64,000 nucleotides of DNA from Methylotetracoccus oryzae. GTDB taxonomy: Bacteria > Pseudomonadota > Gammaproteobacteria > Methylococcales > Methylococcaceae. Below are positions 41,230-50,532 of this stretch, piece after piece. Under the pieces are notes generated by a model. The model worked only from the letters and a program-made list of their open reading frames with translations, did no database searches and was not told where the DNA came from. The position numbers were made by a program, and so were the translations under genes. Numbering within the stretch: the first letter of the stretch is position 1; each line of letters begins with the position of its first letter. The stretch spans positions 1 to 64,000 of the forward strand of contig NZ_SRSH01000014.1 of NCBI RefSeq assembly GCF_006175985.1, in the 5' to 3' direction.

Positions 41230-41516
41230 CCCACCGCGACATTCACTTTCCTCCCCCTGCGACCGGCGCTCTCCCCGCCGGTGTGCGACGCACCCCAGCG
41301 CCCTTGCAGTTCACGCATTGTTCAGACCCTGCCCTTGCCGATCCCTTGGGATAGGCCGAGCCGCACCGAGCGGCCACCCACGGGCCATGAGCGCTTGCGT
41401 TCCCCTGCTCGCATGCAGCGTGCCTGGGAACAGACTCGGGAATTTTTCCCATAGGTTGCCATCCTTGTCTCCTTTACGATACGCAATGTGTCTTTTGCGC
41501 ATCGACGGCAATAACA

Positions 41517-43904
41517 ATGAAACGCTACCTGCCTCTGATACCCGGTGTTTTTCTGTCGTGCATGAGCGCGGCGGAAGCCGCCGATGAGACGACCGACACC
41601 ACCGCGGCAACCCCCGCGGCCCCAGCCGCAAAAAGCAGGGCGAAGACCCCATCGGCAACGACGACGCCGAGCCAGCCGGGCCAGGTCGCGGAACTCGAAG
41701 CGGTGGAAGTCGTCGCAACCACGCCGATCGATACCGGAGGTGTGGAACGCTACAAGCTGCCAACGCCGGTCCAGGAGGCCACCGCCGAGCAGATGCGGGA
41801 AGCGCAGGCGATCAACCTGCCGGACTATCTGCGTCGTCTGACGCCAAGCGTCAACGTCAATGACGTCCAGAACAATCCGTTCCAGCCGGACGTGAACTTC
41901 CGCGGCTTCAGTTCCTCCCCTCTGCTCGGTACACCGCAGGGTTTGGCGGTATTCTTCAACGGCATCCGCTTCAACGAGCCCTTTGGTGACACCATGAACT
42001 GGGACCTGATCCCTCAGGGTGCGGTCGACCAGATGACGGTGCATTCCGGCTCCAATCCGGTCTATGGCCTGAATGCACTCGGCGGCGCCCTGGCGATCAA
42101 GACCAAAACGGGCTTCAGCGCTCCCGGGCATCATGTGGATGTCTTCGGGGGCTCCTGGGGCCGGCACAGCGAAGAAATCACCAGCGGTTGGAACGATGGC
42201 TCCTTCGGTTACTTCGTCGATCTGCGGAACTTCCAGGAAAACGGCTGGCGCCAATACTCTCCGACGCAAGTCCAACAGGCCTTCGGCAGCTTCAACTTCC
42301 ATTTCGATCGCGGTGAAGTCAATTTGACCGTGGTCGGCAACGGCAACTCACTCACCGGCAATGGCGCCGTGCCCGTGCAGCTGTCACGCATCAACTATGA
42401 AGCCGTCTTCACGCACCCGGACCTGACGAATAACAACTTCTTCATGTCCGAACTGGACGGCTCCTATCAGGTCGCAGAACATGTGAAGCTGACTGGTAAC
42501 GTGTACTTCCGGCAGACCTTGACGCGCAACTTCAACGGTGACGATTCTGACTACGAGGCCTGCGCGGACGCGACGTTCGCGGGCCTTGTCTGCGAAGACG
42601 GCGGGGACGGTGCCCCGGTCGTAGACCAGAACGGTCGCTTTGTCGAGGAAAGCGAAGCCGTCGAGGGCGCGGTCAACAACATCGCCCAGACCAATCAGCG
42701 CAGCTACGGCGGCAGTGCCCAGGCCGCGCTGGATTACGATCTGTTCGGCCTGCCAAACCGCTTCGTGACCGGCGGGAGCGCCAACGAAGGTACCGTCAGT
42801 TTCAACTTCAATTCCGAGCTGGCGCGGATGTTACCGAATCGCGGCACGCTCGGGAGCGGGCTCTTCGTCGAGGAAGCCCGCGTCTGGCTCAATACCAATA
42901 ACCAGCTCTACAACTGGTACTTCACCGACACCCTATCGGTCACCGAACAGCTGGCTCTCACGATTGCCGGCGGTTACAACCTGACCCGTATCCAGCTCCA
43001 CGACCAGCTCGGTACCGATCTGGATGGTCGGCACAGTTTTGACCGCTTCAACCCGTCGGCGGGCCTCACCTACGCCTTCCTGCCGGAAGTTACCTGGTTC
43101 GGGAATTACGCGGAGTCGAATCGGGCCCCGACCGCGGTCGAGCTGAGCTGCGCCAACCCCGACGAACCCTGCCGTCTCCCGAACGCCTTCGTGTCCGATC
43201 CTCCGCTGAAGCAAGTTGTCGCCAAGACGTGGGAGACCGGCTTTCGCGGTGAGTTCCGCGAGTTGTGGGGGGGACGCGTGAACTGGAATGCCGGCTTCTT
43301 CCACACCCAGAACTCGAACGACATCCTGTTCATCACGAGCGGCAACCTGCGCGGCGAGGGCTACTTCGACAATGTCGGGCAAACGCTCCGCCAAGGCATG
43401 GAACTCGGCCTCACCGGCGATTATGAACAGGTCCGCTTCATGCTGAACTACACCCTGCTCGACGCGACTTTCCAGAACGGCTTCCTGTCGGCCAGCCCGA
43501 ACAACCCCAAAGCCATCGACGGTTTTGTGCCGGTGCAGGCGGGCGACTACATCCCGGGGCTACCGCGCGACATCCTGAAGGGCTCGGTCGACTGGGCCAT
43601 CATTCCGAGCTTGACCGTCGGTCTCGATATGTTCTTCAACAGCGGCCAAAATTACCGGGGCGACGAGGGCAACCTGAACTCCAAGACCTCACCGTACGCG
43701 GTCTTCAACCTGCGTGGTGAATACCGGTACAACGAACATTTCTCGGTCTATGCCCGGCTCGAGAACCTGTTCGACCGTCATTACAACAGTTTCGGGACCT
43801 ACGGGAATGCATCGGAAGTGCTGGGGCCGCAGTTTGGGGATCCACGCTTCGTCGGGGCCGGAGCACCGTTCGGCGGCTGGGTCGGCGTGCGCTTGTCGAT
43901 GTAA
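41517..43904 (+). CDS. TonB-dependent outer-membrane receptor
   Basis: A 795-residue receptor. A signal peptide ends near SAAEA, followed by about 40 residues rich in Thr, Ala and Pro and a TonB-box-like segment (EAVEVVATTP). The plug domain at about 85-200 holds DVNFRGFSSSP, GLAVFFNGIRFNEPFGD and NPVYGLNALGGALAIKTK. A 22-stranded barrel follows, including EHFSVYARLENLFDRHYNSF (in parts) and a final GGWVGVRLSM. The ligand is unknown: no siderophore, cobalamin or lanthanide genes are adjacent, and no riboswitch was recognised in the 287-base leader. Ribosome site is poor. A palindrome GGGAATTTTTCCC at 41438-41450 may be an operator. Confidence 0.92.
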   Translation: MKRYLPLIPGVFLSCMSAAEAADETTDTTAATPAAPAAKSRAKTPSATTTPSQPGQVAELEAVEVVATTPIDTGGVERYKLPTPVQEATAEQMREAQAINLPDYLRRLTPSVNVNDVQNNPFQPDVNFRGFSSSPLLGTPQGLAVFFNGIRFNEPFGDTMNWDLIPQGAVDQMTVHSGSNPVYGLNALGGALAIKTKTGFSAPGHHVDVFGGSWGRHSEEITSGWNDGSFGYFVDLRNFQENGWRQYSPTQVQQAFGSFNFHFDRGEVNLTVVGNGNSLTGNGAVPVQLSRINYEAVFTHPDLTNNNFFMSELDGSYQVAEHVKLTGNVYFRQTLTRNFNGDDSDYEACADATFAGLVCEDGGDGAPVVDQNGRFVEESEAVEGAVNNIAQTNQRSYGGSAQAALDYDLFGLPNRFVTGGSANEGTVSFNFNSELARMLPNRGTLGSGLFVEEARVWLNTNNQLYNWYFTDTLSVTEQLALTIAGGYNLTRIQLHDQLGTDLDGRHSFDRFNPSAGLTYAFLPEVTWFGNYAESNRAPTAVELSCANPDEPCRLPNAFVSDPPLKQVVAKTWETGFRGEFRELWGGRVNWNAGFFHTQNSNDILFITSGNLRGEGYFDNVGQTLRQGMELGLTGDYEQVRFMLNYTLLDATFQNGFLSASPNNPKAIDGFVPVQAGDYIPGLPRDILKGSVDWAIIPSLTVGLDMFFNSGQNYRGDEGNLNSKTSPYAVFNLRGEYRYNEHFSVYARLENLFDRHYNSFGTYGNASEVLGPQFGDPRFVGAGAPFGGWVGVRLSM

Positions 43905-43989
43905 GGATCGCATCCGGAATCGAAGTCAGGGAGCCCGGCATATCCGGCAGCGCGCGGTCACACCAGGCGACCCGCACCGGGACGGTTCG

Positions 43990-44652
43990 TTAGCGCCGGG
44001 TCACGGGTTCCTCAACCGCGGAGTGCAGGTGCTGATCGGACTCCTCCTGACTCTGCAGGCTGGCGACACCCACGCCGTAGCGGTAAACCATCAACCCACC
44101 GAGATCCGTACCGAAAACCATCAATCCCATCATGGCGGTTGCAAGGAATAGATTGAGGCCCACCGCCATGGTCGACACAGCCATGCCGCCCAGGCTGCGC
44201 CACAACGCGAGCACGACCGCCAGCACCGACACGGTCACCATCAGACGCTGGTGCCATTCCATGATTTCATGTACCTGCCCGCCATGGGGAACCTCGGCGG
44301 CGGCCAGAAAGCCGGCGGTCGCGGCAACCACTGCGCCGGCCGCCCCGAGATACAACATCCACGCAGCGACTTGACGCAAGACAGGGCGACGCAGGCCCAG
44401 GCCCGCAAGCTCGAGGAGAAAAAAAGTCGCCAGCAGTGCGATAGGGAAGTGCACGATCAGCGGATGCAGATTGCTGCCAAGGCCCTGGATTCCCGGTAAC
44501 AGCACCCACTCGCTGCTCGAATCGAGCAGCTCGGTAATCGCGGCCAGGAAGGTTTCGACCAAACCCACCAACCCGCCACCTTCATCTCCGCCGGCGCCGT
44601 GCAATTGCGGTAGGCCGAAAGATCCGTGGAGTAAGTGCCAATACTGATTCAT
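43990..44652 (-). CDS. DUF2231-family membrane protein
   Basis: A 220-residue inner-membrane protein with about four helices. LHPLIVHFPIALLATFF near 65-80 is the DUF2231 hallmark, with conserved histidines that may bind heme or metal. The first 55 residues form a soluble extension with HLLHGSFGLPQLHG. A second His pair lies near VHEIMEWHQRL. Function is unknown; relatives occur near cytochromes and copper proteins. ATG 44652 is chosen over 44700 because upstream codons look random. It converges on the TonB receptor. Confidence 0.82.
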   Translation of the reverse strand: MNQYWHLLHGSFGLPQLHGAGGDEGGGLVGLVETFLAAITELLDSSSEWVLLPGIQGLGSNLHPLIVHFPIALLATFFLLELAGLGLRRPVLRQVAAWMLYLGAAGAVVAATAGFLAAAEVPHGGQVHEIMEWHQRLMVTVSVLAVVLALWRSLGGMAVSTMAVGLNLFLATAMMGLMVFGTDLGGLMVYRYGVGVASLQSQEESDQHLHSAVEEPVTRR

Positions 44653-44811
44653 GTGCGGTCCATATTGTTTGCGTGTCGTGGAATGAGCCCAGAGGCTCAC
44701 CTGCTGTCTGCTGCACCGATCCGGGTGGCCGATTCAAAGTTCCCATTTGTTTGACCGTTCCTCGCGCCTAAGTTTCGTCGCTAGGCACACGCCCGTGGGG
44801 ATACGACGGGT

Positions 44812-45474
44812 TCACGTCGGCGGCATGGCTGTCACCCTGAGAGGCCGCCGGTCTCCTGCCTCCTGCGCCAACGCCTCATAAGCGGCTTGCAATGAGGCCA
44901 TGTAGGTCCGGCGATTCCCGTCGCAGCGCAGGGCTTCGCCCACGAAGACGTCGCAGAAAAAGGGCACCAGCAGCCCCTCACCTTTGGGCAGCGCCTTCCC
45001 CAGTCCCTTCATGTAAACGGGGATCGTCTGTGCCTCGGGACACCGCGCCGCCAGGTGGGCGATACCGCTCTTGAAAGCGCCGAGTTCCTCGGGCTCGCCG
45101 CGAGTCCCTTCGGGATACAGGATCAGGATGTCCCCCTGGGTCAGGGCGGAACTGCATGCCGCAAGAGGATCCATTCCGCGGACGGGCCGGCGTTCCAAGG
45201 GGAGGATGCCGACGATATTGATGGCGAACCAGCTCAGCAGACCCTTGCCCAGAAAGTAATCGGCCGCGGCGACCGGCCGAACTCGCGGCAGCAATCCCAA
45301 GGGCAACAGTGTCATCAGGACCAGCGTGTCGAGGTGGCTGTTGTGGTTGCCGACGATGATGGCGGGACCGCTGGTCGGCAAGCGCTCGCGATGCCGGACA
45401 TTGAGTCCGAGCACCACCAACACGATCAGGCGGGCAACAACGGCGAAGAACAACCACCGGAGCGCTCGAATCAC
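44812..45474 (-). CDS. 1-acyl-glycerol-3-phosphate acyltransferase family protein
   Basis: A PlsC-type membrane acyltransferase of about 220 residues. The catalytic HX4D box is in VGNHNSHLDTLVL and the substrate-binding motif in YPEGTRGEPEELGAFKSG. One N-terminal membrane helix (WLFFAVVARLIVLVV). The long open frame upstream is the cdsA-like gene in another phase. The start is uncertain: GTG 45474 or TTG 45483 both follow the preceding stop at 45489. It probably forms an operon with the CdsA-like and CDP-alcohol transferase genes and would supply or remodel phosphatidate. Confidence 0.88.
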   Translation of the reverse strand: MIRALRWLFFAVVARLIVLVVLGLNVRHRERLPTSGPAIIVGNHNSHLDTLVLMTLLPLGLLPRVRPVAAADYFLGKGLLSWFAINIVGILPLERRPVRGMDPLAACSSALTQGDILILYPEGTRGEPEELGAFKSGIAHLAARCPEAQTIPVYMKGLGKALPKGEGLLVPFFCDVFVGEALRCDGNRRTYMASLQAAYEALAQEAGDRRPLRVTAMPPT

Positions 45475-45488
45475 GGTACGCAACGCAA

Positions 45489-46433
45489 TCAGAAACTCAG
45501 GTAGCGGAGGTAATGGAAGAGCAGCGGCGCGGTGTAGGTCAGGGAATCGATGCGGTCGAGAATGCCGCCATGCCCCGGGATCAATGCGCCGCTGTCCTTG
45601 ACACCGATGTCGCGCTTGACCGCCGAGATCACCACATCGCCGACGAAGCCACCAGTCCCGACCAGTGCTCCCGCGACACCGGCGTGCAGCGGATCCAGAG
45701 GCGTCAAATAGGGCGCCAGCATGACCGCCAGGACCGTAACCGTCACCACGCCGCCAAGGAAACCGGCCCAGGTCTTGTTCGGACTGACCTTCGGCAGGAT
45801 CTTGCGCCGTCCCAGGCTTTTGCCCCACAGATACTGTGCGATATCGTTGGATTCCGTCAGCAGTACGAGGTACAGCACCAGACCGGCACCGCCAGCCACC
45901 GGGTTGCGCGCCTCGGGCAACACCAGCAGGAAGGCCACATGGCTGATACTGAATACCGTGGTCATCAGGCCCCAGTGCAGCGTACCCGCCGCCCGCAGAA
46001 ACTCGGTCGTCTCCCCGACCAGGACCATGCGCAACGGAAGAAACAGAAAGACATAAACCGGCAGGAAGATGATGAACATGCCATACCACTCCATGCCGAC
46101 CCAGACATATTGCGCGGGGATCGTCAGATAGGCCCAGAACAACACGCGGCGGTCACTGCGACGGGTCGGAATCAGGCTGAGATATTCCTTCAGCGCAAGA
46201 AAGCTGACGAATGCAAAGAAGATAAGCGTCAGGTTGCGATGCAGTGTCAGCGCGGCAGCAAACACGGCCACCATGAGCCACCAGGAGCGAACGCGGAGCC
46301 GCAGTTCGCGATGGCCATCGCGGCCAGCGCCGCGAGCCAACAGCGCGGAAATCGCCGAGGCACACAACAGGGCGGCACAGATCGCCGCAAACACCCACAA
46401 CACGTTCGGGCTGACGGCCAGAGCGTCCATCAC
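45489..46433 (-). CDS. Phosphatidate cytidylyltransferase (CdsA family)
   Basis: A 314-residue integral membrane enzyme making CDP-diacylglycerol from phosphatidate and CTP. The signature GDVVISAVKRDIGVKDSG and HGGILDRIDSL near the C-terminus are complete, and VSPNKTWAG is present. It overlaps the CDP-alcohol transferase by 4 bases. It is probably a second, dedicated copy rather than the housekeeping cdsA, which normally sits between uppS and dxr; those genes are not here. That is inference from context. Confidence 0.9.
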   Translation of the reverse strand: MMDALAVSPNVLWVFAAICAALLCASAISALLARGAGRDGHRELRLRVRSWWLMVAVFAAALTLHRNLTLIFFAFVSFLALKEYLSLIPTRRSDRRVLFWAYLTIPAQYVWVGMEWYGMFIIFLPVYVFLFLPLRMVLVGETTEFLRAAGTLHWGLMTTVFSISHVAFLLVLPEARNPVAGGAGLVLYLVLLTESNDIAQYLWGKSLGRRKILPKVSPNKTWAGFLGGVVTVTVLAVMLAPYLTPLDPLHAGVAGALVGTGGFVGDVVISAVKRDIGVKDSGALIPGHGGILDRIDSLTYTAPLLFHYLRYLSF

Positions 46434-47038
46434 GCACCGCCGTCCTGCAGCGCACCCCGCGCGCGGTTGATGACCGTAAGGGCGGACAGCACGGCCAAAA
46501 GCACGAACCCGGCGCTCAGCCAGGCACCGGGCGAGACGCCCAACGCCATGACCAAGGCCGCCAGACCTACCGCGAACGCCCGGTCGCTCTTGCCCATCGG
46601 GCCCTCGTAGCGACGGGCACTCCCGATCGCGAGCGCGATCACACCCGAAAATTCGGCAAGCAGCGCAAAGACGACGAACAGCACGACGGCCGCCCCATTG
46701 ACTCCCGGCAGTGTCGCAAAGGGCAGATACAGCGCGACATCCGAAAGCACGTCCCCAAGCTCGTTCAGCAACGCACCGAGGCGGGATTGCTGACCGTGTT
46801 CCCGCGCCAGCATGCCGTCAATCGCGTTCAAGGCCATCCGGACGAACAGCGCCAACGGCACGAGCAGCATGACCCACCTCACCGCCCCATGCCGGAGCAC
46901 CAATCCTCCCATCAGGAACGAGAGTGCCATCGCGAGACTCGTGATCTGATTCGCGTTGCCGCCACTGCGCGCCAGAAGGGCCACTGCGGGGCGCAACAAG
47001 GTCTGGAAGCGGGGTTTGAGTTCGTAGATCGATGGCAT
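46430..47038 (-). CDS. CDP-alcohol phosphatidyltransferase family protein
   Basis: A 202-residue membrane protein with about six helices. The CDP-alcohol motif D-G-x2-A-R-x8-G-x3-D-x3-D is visible in DGMLAREHGQQSRLGALLNE and the following LGDVLSD. The acceptor alcohol (glycerol-3-phosphate, inositol phosphate or other) cannot be read from the sequence. ATG 47038 is preferred because AAGGGG lies at the right distance; ATG 47044 is adjacent. First gene of a three-gene lipid operon with the CdsA-like protein and the acyltransferase. Confidence 0.88.
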   Translation of the reverse strand: MPSIYELKPRFQTLLRPAVALLARSGGNANQITSLAMALSFLMGGLVLRHGAVRWVMLLVPLALFVRMALNAIDGMLAREHGQQSRLGALLNELGDVLSDVALYLPFATLPGVNGAAVVLFVVFALLAEFSGVIALAIGSARRYEGPMGKSDRAFAVGLAALVMALGVSPGAWLSAGFVLLAVLSALTVINRARGALQDGGA

Positions 47039-47231
47039 GAACATCCCCTTCGACGGAAGAGGTGCGAAGCTTAGCGTGCCGCCAAGGGACTGTCACCCGC
47101 ACCGCGCGCCAGCGTCCATAATTGGCGCCGTGCTTCCCGCCGCAGCGTCCAGACAGTACCCTAGTATCCATTCTCAAGGACGTCGGTGCGCGCTGAGCAC
47201 AGATGGCCCCGGATTTTGACGAGTGCGCCCC

Positions 47232-48137
47232 ATGCCCGATATCGCCGCCTTGAACGCCCATTTCGGCATTCCCGATGCCATCCACTTCACCTCGGGACCG
47301 AATGAGACCGCTATCATCGAGATCCGGCACCCACACGCCACGGGGCGGGTGGCCTTGCGGGGTGCCCAGATCCTCGAATGGGTTCCGCAAGGCGAAGAAC
47401 CGGTGTTGTGGTTGTCGCCGTGCGCGCAGTATGCGTCAGGAAAAGCCATTCGCGGCGGGATTCCTATCTGCTGGCCCTGGTTCGGGGCCCATCCCGAGGA
47501 GCCGACCTTTCCGGCTCACGGGTTCGCCCGAACTCACCTCTGGATCGTCGAGCACACCGACACGGATAACTGCGGTGTGTCGGTCCGACTGCGTCTGCTG
47601 CACGACGAAACCACCGAAGCACTCTGGCCCCACGCCTGCTCGCTGACACTCAGCCTCCGGATCGGTAGCCGCCTTGAGCTCGCCCTGTCGACCCGCAATA
47701 TGGGTGCCGAGGCCATCACTATCAGTGAGGCGCTGCATGCCTATTTCCGGGTTACGGACATCGCCACGGCGCGCGTGCAGGGACTTGAGGGTGCCGTCTA
47801 CGTCGACAAGACCGATCAGGAGCGCTCCAAGCGACAAGCCGGTGCGATCGTCTTTGAAGCTGAGACTGATCGCATCTACACCGGAGTGAACGGGGAATGC
47901 CGTATCGATGATCCTGGATACGGACGCCGGATCCGTATCGAGAAGAGCGGCAGCGGGTCGACGATCGTCTGGAACCCGGGCAAGGACAAGACGGCTTCGC
48001 TGAGCGACATGCCCGCGGACGGCTATCGCCAGATGGTCTGCGTCGAGAGCGGCAACGCGGATCGCGATGCGGTGCGGCTCCTTCCCGGCGACACGCATAC
48101 ATTGAGCGTGGCATACACCGTTGAACGGATCGCGTAA
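47232..48137 (+). CDS. D-hexose-6-phosphate mutarotase
   Basis: A 301-residue galactose-mutarotase-like (aldose 1-epimerase superfamily) protein of the YeaD type, interconverting alpha and beta hexose-6-phosphates. Motifs include HPHATGRVALRGAQILEW, PICWPWFGAHPE, PAHGFARTHLW and SEALHAYFRV with probable active-site His residues, and VWNPGKDKTASLSDMP. ATG 47232 is chosen; GTG 47223 is possible. The stop lies 4 bases before the cis/trans isomerase gene. Confidence 0.9.
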   Translation: MPDIAALNAHFGIPDAIHFTSGPNETAIIEIRHPHATGRVALRGAQILEWVPQGEEPVLWLSPCAQYASGKAIRGGIPICWPWFGAHPEEPTFPAHGFARTHLWIVEHTDTDNCGVSVRLRLLHDETTEALWPHACSLTLSLRIGSRLELALSTRNMGAEAITISEALHAYFRVTDIATARVQGLEGAVYVDKTDQERSKRQAGAIVFEAETDRIYTGVNGECRIDDPGYGRRIRIEKSGSGSTIVWNPGKDKTASLSDMPADGYRQMVCVESGNADRDAVRLLPGDTHTLSVAYTVERIA

Positions 48138-48141
48138 CGCG

Positions 48142-50514
48142 ATGCGCAAGCCAATCATGCCAGGGTTTCGGCGTGCGCTGATGCTACTCCTGCTGCTGGG
48201 CATCGCCGGCTGCGCCTGGCAGAACCGGCTGGCGCTGGACCGCGCCTTCGGTGTCGAGCGACCCCGTATGCACCCGGTCGCTGCCGCTGGCAGTGCCATC
48301 GACTTCCGGCGCGACGTCAAGCCCATCCTCGACAGTCGCTGCGCGGTCTGCCACGGCTGTTACGACGCACCTTGCCAGCTCAATCTGACGGCCTACGAGG
48401 GCATCGATCGGGGTGCCAACAAGGCCAAGGTCTACGACGGCTCGCGGCTGATCGCCGCGCGCTTGACGCGTCTGTTCGAGGATGCGCGAACCACGCCGGA
48501 ATGGCGCGAGCGCTCGTTCTATCCAGTGTTGAACGAGCGCGAGCAGACCCCCCAGGCGAACCTTGCCGGCGGCGTGATGGCCCGGATACTTCAGCTCAAG
48601 CACGACCGCCCCCTGCCACGGGTCGACCGACTGCCAGACAACTTCGATTTCTCGCTCGACCGGAAGCAGCAATGCCCCCGTATCGAAGAGTTCGATTCGT
48701 TTGCCGAGTCCTATCCCGATTGGGGCATGCCTTACGGCCTGCCCGGGCTCAATGCGCGGGAACACCGAACCGTGCTGCGCTGGCTGGAACTCGGCGCACC
48801 GGATTCGGCGCCGGATGCGATCCCGACGGTGTATCGCGATGCTATCGCCGAATGGGAGCAGTTTCTGAACGGTTCTTCGCTGAAGGAACAGTTGATGAGC
48901 CGTTACGTCTACGAACATCTGTTCCTCGGGCACTTGCATTTTTCCGAGCACCCGGGTGGACCCTTCTTCCGTATCGTTCGCTCGCGGACACCACCGGGAC
49001 AGAAAGCAGATCCGATCTTCACGCGCCGCCCTTACGACGACCCGGGAGTCCCGCGCGTCTACTATCGCATCGAGCCTGCACCCGGCACGATGCTCGCCAA
49101 GACGCACATGCCCTATGCCTTGAACGCGGCCCGCATGGCGCTGTGGCGTGCGCTTTTCCTGGAGGCGCCCTACTCTGTCGTCGCGTTGCCGTCCTATCGT
49201 CCAGAGGTCGCATCGAACCCCTTCGTCGCATACCAGGCGATTCCGGTCCGCAGCCGTTACCGCTTCATGCTGGACGAAGCCCAGTTCATCGTCATGGGCT
49301 TCATCAAGGGGCCGGTGTGTCGCGGGCAGGTCGCACTGAACGTGATCGACGACCGTTTCTGGGCTGTGTTTCTTGATCCGGACTCTGAAGTGATGGCGCG
49401 CAGCGGCGACTTCCTCGCCCAGCAAAGCGGCAATCTCAGGCTGCCGGCCGAGGAGGAAAGCAACCCGTTGCTATTGACGACCTGGCTGCGGTATTCGTCA
49501 GCACAGAACCGTCAACTGCAGGCCAAGCAGCGCAAGCTGGAAGAATCCCTGCCCCGACGCGAGAGCATCACACTGAAGAAGATCTGGAACGGCGACGGTA
49601 CCAACCCCAACGCCGCGCTGACGATCTTCCGGCACTTCGACAGCGCGTCGGTGGTGCAGGGTCTGGTCGGGGAGCCACCGAAGACCGCCTGGGTCGTGAC
49701 CTACTCGCTGCTGGAGCGCATCCACTATCTGCTGGTTGCCGGCTTCGATGTGTACGGCAACGTCGGTCACCAGTTATTCTCGCGCCTCTACATGGACTTC
49801 CTGCGCATGGAAGGTGAGTTCAACTTCCTGATCCTGCTCCCCAAAGAAATCCGGACACAGATTCGCGACTTCTGGTATCGGGATGCGAGCCAGGAGGTCA
49901 AGGACTACCTGTTGGGCCAGCGGATCGATTTTCGGCAACAGACCGGCATCCCCTACGCGACGCGGGATCCGAAGACCGAACTCTTCGGAATGCTGCGCGC
50001 ACGACTGGCACCCGTGCTCGATCGCAGCCACGATCTGGATCGCGTCGAGGATCCGCGGGTCCGGGAACCGCTGCGACGTCTGACCCAGGCACGGGGCCCC
50101 GCCCTGTCGCTGATGCCCGAGACCTCCTTCGTGGAGATCGTGGAACGCAGTTCCGGCAGCACACGCACCGTCGGAGTCTACACGCTGCTCGAAGATGCGG
50201 CGCGGGCGAACATCTCGCATCTGTTCAAGGAACGGAGACTTCCGGCCGAAGACCGGATGACGGTCGCGCCGGGCTTCATCGGCGCCTACCCGAATGCGTT
50301 TTTCAAGGTCGACGTCGGCGATTTGCCGCGTTTCGTCGATGCGATTACACGGCTGGGGAGCGAAGCCGATTTCGGGCGGCTGCTGACCGAGTTCGGCGTC
50401 AGACGCACTCATCCCGACTTCTGGGCGCACAGCGACGCGCTGCACCAGATCTCCCGTACGCAAACACCGATCGAAGCGGGTCTGTTCGACTACAACCGTT
50501 TCGAGAACCGCTGA
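48142..50514 (+). CDS. cti: Periplasmic fatty acid cis/trans isomerase
   Basis: A 790-residue c-type cytochrome enzyme that converts cis to trans unsaturated fatty acids in membrane phospholipids, quickly lowering fluidity under solvent, heat or other stress. A lipoprotein-like signal (LGIAGC) is followed by DFRRDVKPILDSRCAVCHGC, with heme motif CAVCH at about 67-71. Typical downstream segments include DWGMPYGLPGL and FTRRPYDDPGVPRVYY. ATG 48142 (MRKPIMPG) gives a proper signal peptide. It is constitutive in relatives and controlled by substrate access. Its presence is in line with Methylococcus- and Pseudomonas-type bacteria. Confidence 0.93.
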   Translation: MRKPIMPGFRRALMLLLLLGIAGCAWQNRLALDRAFGVERPRMHPVAAAGSAIDFRRDVKPILDSRCAVCHGCYDAPCQLNLTAYEGIDRGANKAKVYDGSRLIAARLTRLFEDARTTPEWRERSFYPVLNEREQTPQANLAGGVMARILQLKHDRPLPRVDRLPDNFDFSLDRKQQCPRIEEFDSFAESYPDWGMPYGLPGLNAREHRTVLRWLELGAPDSAPDAIPTVYRDAIAEWEQFLNGSSLKEQLMSRYVYEHLFLGHLHFSEHPGGPFFRIVRSRTPPGQKADPIFTRRPYDDPGVPRVYYRIEPAPGTMLAKTHMPYALNAARMALWRALFLEAPYSVVALPSYRPEVASNPFVAYQAIPVRSRYRFMLDEAQFIVMGFIKGPVCRGQVALNVIDDRFWAVFLDPDSEVMARSGDFLAQQSGNLRLPAEEESNPLLLTTWLRYSSAQNRQLQAKQRKLEESLPRRESITLKKIWNGDGTNPNAALTIFRHFDSASVVQGLVGEPPKTAWVVTYSLLERIHYLLVAGFDVYGNVGHQLFSRLYMDFLRMEGEFNFLILLPKEIRTQIRDFWYRDASQEVKDYLLGQRIDFRQQTGIPYATRDPKTELFGMLRARLAPVLDRSHDLDRVEDPRVREPLRRLTQARGPALSLMPETSFVEIVERSSGSTRTVGVYTLLEDAARANISHLFKERRLPAEDRMTVAPGFIGAYPNAFFKVDVGDLPRFVDAITRLGSEADFGRLLTEFGVRRTHPDFWAHSDALHQISRTQTPIEAGLFDYNRFENR

Positions 50515-50532
50515 CGAGGAAGAACGGCGCGC

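Noticed and set aside
41230..41516. Cobalamin or other riboswitch before the TonB receptor
   Set aside because: No conserved riboswitch box was recognised; only a short palindrome is present.
45475..46089. Acyltransferase as a 425-residue fusion protein
   Set aside because: The upstream part is the CdsA-like gene in another phase and carries no similarity of its own.
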